NCBI GenBank assembly: GCA_945878795.1
Contig: CAMDWF010000088.1
Location: forward strand, 1-8,052
Length of the DNA stretch: 8,052 nucleotides
Source: Synechococcus sp. UW140
Lineage (GTDB): Bacteria; Cyanobacteriota; Cyanobacteriia; PCC-6307; Cyanobiaceae
Reading direction: 5' to 3'
Part shown: positions 1 through 6,443 of the stretch, one piece after another
Position numbering within the stretch: the first letter of the stretch is position 1
How the letters are laid out: every line of letters starts with the position of its first letter
Program-made: the position numbers and the translations under genes
Notes under the pieces: generated by a model
Seen by the model: only the letters and a program-made list of their open reading frames with translations
The model's database searches: none
Told to the model about the DNA's origin: nothing

Positions 1-1469
1 CCATCGAGGTCGATCACGGCCAGGTCGGCGCCGGCGGCGGCAAAGGCCCGAGCCGTGGCTTCGCCGATGGCCCCGCCGCCACCGGTGACCAGCACCACCT
101 GACGGGCAAGGGGTTTCTCGGCGGCCCTGCCGAGCTTGGCCTGCTCCAGGCTCCAGTACTCCATATCAAAGGTGGCCTCCTCATTGACGGGCTGGAAGCG
201 GCCGATGCTTTCGGCCGCCAGCAGGGTTGTGGCCCAGGCTTCAGCGATGTCGGCAGTGACAGCGGCATCGGCGGCGGAGCGGCCCACACCGATCAGGCCG
301 TGGCCGGGCAGGGCCAGCAGGCGGGGCAGGGGGTCAAGGGGAGTTTTGCCGCCGCCGACGCGCTGGTTCTGGCGCGCAAAATAGGCCCTGTAATCGGCCA
401 GATAGGTCGCCAAGGCCGCCTCCACCTTGGTGCCCCAGACGGCCAGGGCCCCTGGATCAACGGCGTCCCCTTCGGCGGCGGCGGCTGGGGGTGGGGGCAG
501 CACCAGGGGCCAGGCCTTAGTGCGGATCACATGGTCGGGGGTGGCCACGCCCCGGGTGGCCCAGTCCGGCAAACGGGCGTCATCCACCACGGCGCGTGTC
601 AGGGGGGTGTCGCGCAGCGCCAAGAGCCAATGGGCGGGACAGCCGGCGGTGACGGCGGCCCGGCCCAGGGCACCCCGCAGGATCGGCAGCAACGCCGCCG
701 CAGGGGCCGGGCGCTCCGGCAGGGCCACCGTCTGGAGCGTGCGCTGACCCTGGCCCAGGCGTTCTTCGGCCCGCCGCACCAGCTCGATCATGCGGCTATA
801 GCTTTGCTCGGCCGTGGCTCCAAACGAAAAGAGACCGTGCTGCAGCAGCACCATGCCTTCGATCTCAGGGCCGCCCTGGGCGAGGCGCTGGGCCTCGGCG
901 GCTTCCCAGGCATCGGCACAGGCCTTGGCCAACGCAAAACCAGGCATCACATAGGGCACCAGGGCGACTCGCCCACCAAAGACCTCAAGGCAAACCTGGG
1001 CCGCATCGCTCTGGTCGGCGAGGGCCAGCAGGGCGGTGGAGTGGGTGTGGTCGACGAATATATGGGGCAGGAAGGCATGCAGCAGGGCCTCCACCGAGGG
1101 GTTGGGGGCCGCAGGATCGATCAGGTTCTGGCGTTGGGCAGCCACCATCGCCTCATCGCTGAGGGCGTCAAGGACCCGCAGGGCACGTAGCGGTTCAAGG
1201 CGCACCGCCGGGTGGCCGGGGGGCTCAATGGTGCCTAGGTCCCAGCCACTGCCCTTGACGCAAAGCACTGAGATCGGTTCGCCAAGCAGGCCCACCACGG
1301 TGGTTTTGACGGACGTGTTGCCACCGCCATGGAGCACCAACTGGGGATCCGCCCCCAGCAGGCGGGCGCTGTAGGTGCGCAGGGCCAGATCGGCGCCCAC
1401 GCCCTGGGCCCCATAGCGGGCGATTGCCTCCTGAGCATCGCTGTCCGACCAGAGGTTTTGGGCGGGCAT
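1..1469 (-). CDS. Bifunctional class II aldolase / short-chain dehydrogenase (RhaD-ADH type), 3' end outside window
   Basis: The reading frame is open from an ATG at 1469 to the window edge, giving 489 codons and no stop. Residues 1-~430 are a class II (zinc) aldolase: LHGGGNTSVK (46-55) is the phosphate-binding loop, E127 is the likely catalytic acid, and H141, H143 (DHTHS) and H211 (LLQHG) are the zinc ligands. From about residue 455 a Rossmann fold begins, with TGGGGAIGEA (462-471) as the dinucleotide loop and a beta strand ending AVIDLD. This order matches the rhamnulose-1-phosphate aldolase/alcohol dehydrogenase fusion family, usually near 700 residues, so roughly 200 residues of the dehydrogenase are missing here. 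By family it cleaves a deoxyketose 1-phosphate into dihydroxyacetone phosphate plus lactaldehyde and reduces or oxidises the aldehyde; the actual substrate here is unknown. Codons are strongly GC-ending. No Shine-Dalgarno is visible before the start. It is divergent from htpX. Confidence 0.93.
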   Translation of the reverse strand, partial: MPAQNLWSDSDAQEAIARYGAQGVGADLALRTYSARLLGADPQLVLHGGGNTSVKTTVVGLLGEPISVLCVKGSGWDLGTIEPPGHPAVRLEPLRALRVLDALSDEAMVAAQRQNLIDPAAPNPSVEALLHAFLPHIFVDHTHSTALLALADQSDAAQVCLEVFGGRVALVPYVMPGFALAKACADAWEAAEAQRLAQGGPEIEGMVLLQHGLFSFGATAEQSYSRMIELVRRAEERLGQGQRTLQTVALPERPAPAAALLPILRGALGRAAVTAGCPAHWLLALRDTPLTRAVVDDARLPDWATRGVATPDHVIRTKAWPLVLPPPPAAAAEGDAVDPGALAVWGTKVEAALATYLADYRAYFARQNQRVGGGKTPLDPLPRLLALPGHGLIGVGRSAADAAVTADIAEAWATTLLAAESIGRFQPVNEEATFDMEYWSLEQAKLGRAAEKPLARQVVLVTGGGGAIGEATARAFAAAGADLAVIDLD

Positions 1470-1495
1470 GGAAGGGAAGCTGCTGGGTCAAGAGG

Positions 1496-1627
1496 CTAGG
1501 GGCAGGGTGCTGGCCCCTCCGCGTGCAACTCAGCAATGGCGATGTCGACGTTGATCGGGGCGATGACAGTCCGCTGGGTAGCCACGGGGCCGCTGCCGAG
1601 ATGGCCCTGATAGTGAAGCAGGGCCAT
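1496..1627 (-). CDS. Possible very small protein or gene remnant (43 aa from ATG; 54 aa from a TTG at 1660)
   Basis: This short frame lies in the region between the divergent aldolase and htpX genes. From the ATG at 1627 it reads MALLHYQGHLGSGPVATQ and continues to a TAG at 1496. About 80% of its codons over the last 51 positions end in G or C, with GCC, ATC, CAG and GAC dominant, as in the neighbouring GC-rich genes; this is the main reason to think it codes. In-frame TTG codons at 1660 and 1654 would add the acidic/basic stretch LRLVADPKRAR. There is no Shine-Dalgarno, the family is not recognised, and no domain can be named. It could be a real small gene, the 3' remnant of a decayed gene, or chance. 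It overlaps sequence that should hold the htpX promoter. Confidence 0.3.
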   Translation of the reverse strand: MALLHYQGHLGSGPVATQRTVIAPINVDIAIAELHAEGPAPCP

Positions 1628-1699
1628 CCGGGCGCGCTTGGGGTCGGCAACCAAGCGCAAAAACAGGTCTAAAAAAGCAAGAATTCGGTTTAATCTAAA

Positions 1700-1710
1700 G
1701 GGGGAGTCCC
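1700..1710 (+). promoter_or_regulatory. GGGGGAGTCCC element upstream of htpX
   Basis: The 11-mer GGGGGAGTCCC sits 45 bases before the htpX start. It is followed by TAT and CTCCC, so GGGAG and CTCCC can form a 5-bp hairpin (1702-1718). A TAATCT box at 1691-1696 just upstream resembles a -10 element, which would place the motif at the beginning of the transcript; no convincing -35 box is visible. The same core occurs upstream of ctaC and of the gene at 6469. It may be an operator, a 5' UTR hairpin or a repeated element; function is not known. Confidence 0.35.
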
Positions 1711-1755
1711 TATCTCCCACCGGCCCAAAAGTTCCCAGATTCTTCACACAGCTCC

Positions 1756-2655
1756 ATGGCGCTGCGCACACTGCTGTTCCTGCTCACCAACCTGGCGGTG
1801 ATGCTCACGATCTCGTTGATCTTGAGTGTGCTCACAACCATTGGCCTACTCCCCCCCGATCTGCCGTTGTTGCCGCTGCTGATCGGTTCTTTTTTCTGGG
1901 GCGTGGTGGGGGCCTGGATCTCCCTGCAGTTTTCCGCCGAATCGGCCAAGCGGATGATGGGCATCCAGCTGGTGGGGCAGGGCGGAGGCTCCACGGAGCG
2001 CTGGCTCAACGACACGGTGGCGGGGCTGGCCCAGCGGGCCGGCGTGCCGATGCCCGAGGTTGGTATCTATGAATCTCCCGAATGGAACGCCTTTGCCACC
2101 GGCCCCTCCCCCGGCCGGGCGTTGGTGGCGGTGTCCACCGGCATCCTGCAGGGCATGCCCGAACCAGAACTAGAGGCGGTGCTGGCCCATGAGATGAGCC
2201 ATGTCAGTAATGGCGACATGGTGACGATGACCCTGCTGCAAGGGGTGATCAACGCCTTCGTGATGTTCCTATCGAGGGCGGTGGTGTTTCTACTGCCCAA
2301 TCGCTCCAACGAGGACGGGCGTCAATACGGACCACCCCCAACGATGCTGCTGGTGTGGCCGCTGGAAATTCTGTTGGGGGTGTTGGGTTCCCTGGTAACG
2401 GCGTGGTTCTCCAGGCACCGGGAATACCGGGCCGATGCCGGGGCAGCCCGCCTGACGGACCCCGAAACCATGGCCAGCGCCCTGGCCCGGCTCAGCAACA
2501 TGGAAAATCTTCAGGATCCCCGGGACGAACCCACCCTGGCGACCTTGAAAATCAATGAACCGCCCGGGTTCTTGCGCCTGTTCGCCAGCCACCCGCCCAT
2601 CGAAAAGCGCATCCGGGCCCTGCGCCAAATCAGCCCCAAATCAGGTCTTTTCTGA
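1756..2655 (+). CDS. htpX: HtpX-type membrane zinc metalloprotease (peptidase M48)
   Basis: The 299-residue product has the size and layout of HtpX. Two hydrophobic helices open the protein (about 4-30 and 38-60). The zinc motif HEMSH is at 145-149, with E146 as catalytic base; the third zinc ligand is probably E223 in HREYRAD (221-227). Two further hydrophobic segments, about 157-181 and 197-217, lie between these motifs, as in the family. SHPPIEKRI (278-286) near the C-terminus is another HtpX/M48 signature. HtpX is an inner-membrane protease that cleaves misfolded or damaged membrane proteins on the cytoplasmic side, often under heat or envelope stress. The ATG at 1756 is chosen because it leads straight into the first helix; no Shine-Dalgarno is present. 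It is convergent with ctaE, so its connection to the oxidase is positional only. Confidence 0.93.
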   Translation: MALRTLLFLLTNLAVMLTISLILSVLTTIGLLPPDLPLLPLLIGSFFWGVVGAWISLQFSAESAKRMMGIQLVGQGGGSTERWLNDTVAGLAQRAGVPMPEVGIYESPEWNAFATGPSPGRALVAVSTGILQGMPEPELEAVLAHEMSHVSNGDMVTMTLLQGVINAFVMFLSRAVVFLLPNRSNEDGRQYGPPPTMLLVWPLEILLGVLGSLVTAWFSRHREYRADAGAARLTDPETMASALARLSNMENLQDPRDEPTLATLKINEPPGFLRLFASHPPIEKRIRALRQISPKSGLF

Positions 2656-2772
2656 GGCCCCCTAGCTCCGCTCTCCCGCCGCAAAAATCCCAAGGGCGTT
2701 AAGGCAGAGGGGGGATGAAAAACTTTTGCTGGCCAGCGGACTAAAACTTGCCGGGCCTGGATCGATGCAAAC

Positions 2773-2874
2773 ACCAGTCCAGAGGGTCGAACTCTTGACT
2801 GTCCCAGCCGCTAAATCATCTTATCGAGGGGCTGGAAGGATTGGTCATACAACGGAAATGTTGTCTTTTTATTT
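2773..2874 (+). ncRNA. Candidate structured RNA: three-way junction followed by an intrinsic terminator
   Basis: In the 370-bp gap between htpX and ctaE, ACCAGTCC (2773-2780) pairs with GGATTGGT (2838-2845) over 8 bp with one G-U wobble. Inside are two hairpins: AGAG/CTCT (2781-2784 with 2792-2795, 7-base loop) and CCAGCC/GGCTGG (2804-2809 with 2830-2835, 20-base loop). Three bases later comes a hairpin with a T-tract (2849-2874). The wobble is a pair only on the plus strand (A-C on the minus strand), and the T-tract also points to plus-strand transcription. It could be an independent small RNA or a structured 3' UTR of htpX, whose stop is 118 bases upstream. The rest of the gap (2656-2772 and 2875-3025) shows no ORF or clear signal to me, apart from a perfect palindrome at 2728-2737. 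Confidence 0.35.
2849..2874 (+). terminator. Intrinsic terminator candidate downstream of htpX
   Basis: ACAAC (2849-2853) pairs with GTTGT (2860-2864) around a GGAAAT loop, and the stem is followed by CTTTTTATTT. The stem is short and AT-rich, so it is weak on its own. It lies about 195 bases beyond the htpX stop and immediately after the predicted RNA fold, so it may end either an extended htpX transcript or a separate small RNA. On the minus strand no T-tract follows the stem, so it should not stop the ctaCDE transcript. Confidence 0.45.
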
Positions 2875-3025
2875 GCATAGAGCTAGAACTTCTTCCCCAT
2901 GGGCTGTGGCTGGGTTTGCGAAACCTGACTACACAAGGTCGAAACCATAAATTACCGCTGCCCGTACATGCCTAATTTAGACATTTTACCTAATAGCGAA
3001 GCTTCAGGCCATCCTTCAAGCAACC

Positions 3026-3703
3026 TTAGAGGAGATAAATAATCCCAAAAAGAACAACCCAAATACCATCAACAAAATGCCAGTACAACTCAGCAGCTTC
3101 CAGGCCGAAATGGGATTCACTGTTGATCGAACCACCGGCCCTGGCCTGCAACCAAACAATCAAGATCATCATCACTCCCAGGGTCACATGCAAACCATGA
3201 AATCCCGTCAACACATAGAAAGTACTGGCAAAAAGATTGGACGTTAGTCCAAAGGGCAACTTGAAATATTCCAGCATCTGACTAGCCAAAAAAGCTGCTC
3301 CCATAGCGGCGGTGATCAATAACCACAGTCGACAGCCAAAACTTTCTCCCAATCGCAGTTGCCGGGCCGCCCGGTGGAACGTGAAGCTGCTGGCCACCAA
3401 GAGAGCCGTGTTGATGGTAGGAAGCAAAAGCTCGAGGTCATATACACCGCCGGGGGGCAAAGGATTGACGGCCCGAAAGGTGAGATAGGCCGCAAACAAC
3501 CCAGCAAAGGTCATGCCATCACCAACAAGAAATAGCACCAAACCAAACATCCGGAAATCGCCGTGATGCTCTTCGTGATCGCCTGATGGGTGCTGATCGC
3601 CGGAGGGGTGCTGATCGCCGGAGGGGTGCAGTTCTGGAGACGACTCAATCGGCTGGGCAGTCGTCGAGGTGGTGGTACTTGAAGCGGAAGAAAGACTTGT
3701 CAT
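3026..3703 (-). CDS. ctaE: Cytochrome c oxidase subunit III
   Basis: The 225-residue product is a five-helix subunit III of the bacterial type (helices roughly 52-75, 91-110, 125-145, 158-185 and 205-225). Family signatures are HHGDFRMFGLVLFLVGD (46-62), FYVLTGFHGLHVTLG (162-176) and YWHFVDGIWVVLF (207-219). Subunit III stabilises the catalytic core and its proton uptake; it carries no metal. The ATG at 3703 overlaps the ctaD stop by four bases (ATGA), a classic translational-coupling arrangement, so the longer in-frame upstream start at 3766 is not used. The first 45 residues are a low-complexity Ser/Thr-rich stretch followed by three copies of HPSGD(Q/H), longer than needed for the family. 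It is the last gene of the operon; no intrinsic terminator was found after it. Confidence 0.95.
   Translation of the reverse strand: MTSLSSASSTTTSTTAQPIESSPELHPSGDQHPSGDQHPSGDHEEHHGDFRMFGLVLFLVGDGMTFAGLFAAYLTFRAVNPLPPGGVYDLELLLPTINTALLVASSFTFHRAARQLRLGESFGCRLWLLITAAMGAAFLASQMLEYFKLPFGLTSNLFASTFYVLTGFHGLHVTLGVMMILIVWLQARAGGSINSESHFGLEAAELYWHFVDGIWVVLFGIIYLL
3576..3629 (-). repeat. Three tandem 18-bp units inside the ctaE 5' end
   Basis: Units at 3594-3611 and 3612-3629 are identical (plus strand TGATCGCCGGAGGGGTGC). The unit at 3576-3593 is a diverged copy. The 18-bp length keeps the reading frame and encodes repeated HPSGDQ near residues 27-43 of CtaE. The exact identity of two copies suggests recent expansion by replication slippage, and copy number may vary between strains. 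The encoded His- and Asp-rich segment precedes the first membrane helix. Confidence 0.85.
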
Positions 3704-5316
3704 GGGGTGGTCTCCACAATTCCATAGCCGTACGGATGTTCCACATGGGGAGCCGCTCCAGCCCAATTCTCCACAGGCGGCGGTGAACTAGTAAGCCATT
3801 CCGGCGTCAGGGCGCGCCAAGGATTGTCCCCGGCCAACCGTCCACGCCAGGCACTGTGGATGACATTGATGAGAAATGGCAAGGTGCTGAGGGCCATCAA
3901 GAGGGCACCGACGCTGCTGATCTGATTCATCAAGGTGAACTGGGGGTCGTACTCGGAGACACGTCGCGGCATGCCATTCATTCCCAGCCAGTGCTGGGGC
4001 CCAAAGCAAAGATTGAAACCGACAAACGTGAGCACAAAGTGGAGAATACCCAATGGCTCATTCAACATCCGGCCAGTAAACTTTGGATACCAGTGATAAA
4101 TAGAACTGAAGATAATAAATACGGTACCTCCATAAACAATGTAATGGAAATGGGCCACAACAAAGTAGGTATCATGCACATGGATATCGAATGGCACTTG
4201 AGCCAAGGCCACACCGGTGATGCCACCAAGAACAAAGTTAACTATAAAGGCACAGGCAAAAAGCATGGCACTATTGAGGGCAATTTTACCACCCCACAGG
4301 GTTGCTAACCAATTAAAGAACTTGATTCCCGTTGGGACGGCTATGAAGGAAGTGGCAATCGTGAAAAACAGGCGCATCCAAGGCGGCGTGCCACTGGTAA
4401 ACATGTGATGGGCCCATACAATGAGTCCAAGAAAAACAATAGCCAAAATCGAATACACCATAGTCGTGTAACCAAACAGTGGCTTTCTGGCATGGACCGG
4501 CAAAATCTCACTAACAAGGCCAAAGGCCGGCAGAACCATAATGTAAACAGCCGGGTGGGAGTAAAACCAGAAAAGGTGTTGATAAACGACCGCATTACCC
4601 CCAATAGCCGGGTTAAAGAATCCAGTATGGGCAACAATATCGAAGGCCAACATCACCAGAGTTCCAGCTAAAACGGGGGTGGACAGCACCACCAAGATGC
4701 TTGTGCCCAACATGGCCCAGCAGTACATGGGTAACTGCATCATCTTCAAACCGGGCCGCCGTAATTTCAAGATCGTCACAATAAAATTGATGCCACCTAG
4801 AATCGAACTTCCGCCCAAAAGCAAGACGCTGAAGATCCAGATTAATTGGCCTAAGGCGGGCGTCCTAAGGCTAAGGGGGGGATAGGCAGTCCAGCCAGAC
4901 TGGGAAGCCCCACCGATGAAAAAGCTGGCAATCAGGAGGAGGCCAGCGGGGGGGATCATCCAGAAAGCAACGGCATTGAGCCGGGGGAAAGCCATGTCTC
5001 GGGCGCCCACATAAAAAGGAATCAAGTAATTCCCGAAAGCGCCATTTACAACGGGCACGATCCAGAGAAAAATCATGATTGTGCCATGCATAGTAAGGAC
5101 TTCGTTATAGATTTCACGACTCAAGTAATCGGAAATGGGGGTGGCCAATTCCGTGCGGATCATGCCCGCTAACACACCTCCTACCAAATAAAAAAGGAAC
5201 CCGGTAACCATATACTGAATACCAACGACCTTGTGATCGAGGCTGAAACTCAAATACCGCAACCAACTGCCATGGTTAGGGTTCAACGAAATTGGCAGTT
5301 GTGTGGTGGATTCCAT
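3700..5316 (-). CDS. ctaD: Cytochrome c oxidase subunit I (heme-copper oxidase, A2 subtype)
   Basis: The 538-residue product is the catalytic subunit that reduces O2 to water and pumps protons. Numbering from the ATG at 5316, all metal ligands are present: H77 (TMHGT) and H391 for the low-spin heme, H389 for the high-spin heme, and H254, H303 and H304 for CuB. Y258, four residues after H254, is the cross-linked tyrosine. HVHDTYFVVAHFHY (379-392) is the diagnostic helix X motif. D107 (ARDMAFPR) marks the D-channel entrance and K332 (PTGIKFF) the K-channel. Helix VI reads YSHPAVY instead of GHPEVY, so the usual glutamate is replaced by the Tyr-Ser pair of the A2 subtype. An in-frame TTG at 5322 is possible but the ATG is preferred. 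It starts 18 bases after ctaC stops and overlaps ctaE by four bases. Codon use is more AT-rich than in flanking genes. Confidence 0.97.
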   Translation of the reverse strand: MESTTQLPISLNPNHGSWLRYLSFSLDHKVVGIQYMVTGFLFYLVGGVLAGMIRTELATPISDYLSREIYNEVLTMHGTIMIFLWIVPVVNGAFGNYLIPFYVGARDMAFPRLNAVAFWMIPPAGLLLIASFFIGGASQSGWTAYPPLSLRTPALGQLIWIFSVLLLGGSSILGGINFIVTILKLRRPGLKMMQLPMYCWAMLGTSILVVLSTPVLAGTLVMLAFDIVAHTGFFNPAIGGNAVVYQHLFWFYSHPAVYIMVLPAFGLVSEILPVHARKPLFGYTTMVYSILAIVFLGLIVWAHHMFTSGTPPWMRLFFTIATSFIAVPTGIKFFNWLATLWGGKIALNSAMLFACAFIVNFVLGGITGVALAQVPFDIHVHDTYFVVAHFHYIVYGGTVFIIFSSIYHWYPKFTGRMLNEPLGILHFVLTFVGFNLCFGPQHWLGMNGMPRRVSEYDPQFTLMNQISSVGALLMALSTLPFLINVIHSAWRGRLAGDNPWRALTPEWLTSSPPPVENWAGAAPHVEHPYGYGIVETTP

Positions 5317-5334
5317 GGCCAAATGATTGGTGGT

Positions 5335-6162
5335 TTAGACGACAGGGGGAGTGTTTTTCGTGAGCCACTGATCAAATGCCCCGCGGTCGTGGACCACCAC
5401 GGAGGTGCGCATGCCACCGTGATATGGGCCGCAGAGTTCGGCGCAAATGATCGGGTAGGTGCCGGGCCGATTGGCGGTGAAGGTGAGAACAGTAGGCTGG
5501 CCTGGAATAATGTCCTGCTTGATGCGGAACTGCGGTACCCAGAAGGCATGGATTACATCGTTAGCCTTCATCCGCAATTCCACTCTCTCACCCTCAGGAA
5601 CATGTAGTTCTCCCGTGGTGATATTACCAATGGGATAGTGAAAAATGAAAGCAAACTGAAGCGCCGTTACATCGACGGTCAATTCAGCACTTTCTCCTGA
5701 AACGGTACTGATACCACCCCAGACACGATCGCCTGAGCCCGGATCGCTCGCGGGCATTGCATGCATAACGCTGTGGTCTGCAAGGGGAGCCATGCCCCCC
5801 ATCCGTTCATAAATATTATAGCTATAAAGACCTACAAACAAAACCACCACTGCGGGAATGGCGGTCCAGACAATTTCTAGAGGAAGGTTGTCTTCAATGG
5901 CCGCTCCGTCGCCCAGGTCCCCCGCTGGGCGGCGGAAACGAACTAAACTATAAACCAGCAATCCACAGATACCTAAGAACAGTATCGTAGCAATACTGAA
6001 CAAAACCCGAAACAGTTCGTCATAAACGGGTGCATTGACACTGGCCTGCACAGGCAGCATTTCAACCCTTTGGCCCACCACCAAGCCCACCAGGATGAGG
6101 CCAACGGAGACCAAAAAAGTGATCACCGAGGCGCGCAAGGTCAAGGTCTTCAACCAATTCAA
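5335..6162 (-). CDS. ctaC: Cytochrome c oxidase subunit II with CuA site
   Basis: The product (about 275 residues) has an N-terminal hydrophobic segment (12-32), two membrane helices (about 52-75 and 95-115) and a periplasmic/lumenal cupredoxin domain. The CuA ligands are complete: H205 (DVIHAFWVP), then C240, E242, C244, H248 and M251 in CAELCGPYHGGM. It therefore accepts electrons from cytochrome c or plastocyanin-like donors, unlike CuA-less cyanobacterial alternative oxidases. The usual Trp-containing aromatic patch before the CuA loop reads QFAFIFHYP (169-177), so Phe replaces Trp. A loop at 117-136 is rich in Met and His. There is no ATG before residue 35 and an in-frame stop lies at 6168-6166, so a TTG at 6162 (or the TTG at 6153 or 6144) must start the gene. 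It is the first of the three cta genes. Confidence 0.95.
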   Translation of the reverse strand: MNWLKTLTLRASVITFLVSVGLILVGLVVGQRVEMLPVQASVNAPVYDELFRVLFSIATILFLGICGLLVYSLVRFRRPAGDLGDGAAIEDNLPLEIVWTAIPAVVVLFVGLYSYNIYERMGGMAPLADHSVMHAMPASDPGSGDRVWGGISTVSGESAELTVDVTALQFAFIFHYPIGNITTGELHVPEGERVELRMKANDVIHAFWVPQFRIKQDIIPGQPTVLTFTANRPGTYPIICAELCGPYHGGMRTSVVVHDRGAFDQWLTKNTPPVV

Positions 6163-6227
6163 AGATCAGCCTATGAAAACGGCAATCCAACCGCTGGGCT
6201 GGCGGCTGAATATGTGGAAAAGCTGAT

Positions 6228-6242
6228 CGGGAGGGACTCCCG
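6228..6242 (-). promoter_or_regulatory. GGGAGTCCC element / hairpin in the ctaC leader
   Basis: Read in the ctaC direction the sequence is CGGGAGTCCCTCCCG, a perfect 6-bp hairpin with a 3-base loop. It contains the same GGGAGTCCC core found before htpX and before the gene at 6469. It lies about 66-80 bases before the ctaC start, between ctaC and the small ORF at 6254-6349. There is no T-tract, so it is unlikely to be a terminator. It could be an operator or a 5' UTR structure; no function is established. Confidence 0.35.
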
Positions 6243-6253
6243 CCGGGGGGCCT

Positions 6254-6349
6254 TCAGCCGCCTGCGGCAAAGGTGAACAACAGGACGACCGAGAGGACCA
6301 TGCCAGGCAGGAGCAAAAGCACCAACTGTCCCAAATCGTGAAGAGTCAT
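6254..6349 (-). CDS. Possible 31-aa single-helix membrane peptide
   Basis: From an ATG at 6349 the frame encodes 31 residues: MTLHDLGQLVLLLL, then PGMVLSVVLLFTFAAGG and a TGA. Apart from the first seven residues it is almost wholly hydrophobic, as expected for a one-helix membrane peptide of the kind common in photosynthetic and respiratory complexes. Codons (CTG, GTC, TTG, GGC) fit coding use. It precedes ctaC on the same strand by 91 bases, so a role as a small accessory peptide of the oxidase is conceivable but unproven. There is no Shine-Dalgarno, the frame stays open upstream to 6505 without obvious coding character, and I do not recognise the family. Chance hydrophobicity is the alternative. 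Confidence 0.4.
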   Translation of the reverse strand: MTLHDLGQLVLLLLPGMVLSVVLLFTFAAGG

Positions 6350-6443
6350 GTCCAGAGGGGAGTGGATTCCAAGCCTAATCAAGGCGCCGTCTTGAGAATA
6401 GATGTTGATTTCTCGGCCCAAAGCGACCGAACCTTCCTTAGCT

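Noticed and set aside
300..1190. A 296-codon plus-strand ORF rich in Gly, Gln and Arg
   Set aside because: It is antisense to the aldolase gene, whose opposite-strand frame has clear motifs and coding bias; such GC-rich shadows are expected.
2773..2845. tRNA-like element on the minus strand: 73 bases, a TTCGACC loop and a near-perfect acceptor-like stem
   Set aside because: No D-arm or anticodon arm can be drawn, the acceptor stem has an A-C mismatch on that strand, and the same bases fold better on the plus strand next to a terminator.
5317..5322. TTG two codons upstream as the ctaD start
   Set aside because: An ATG in the same frame at 5316 is available and leaves a normal 18-base spacing to ctaC.
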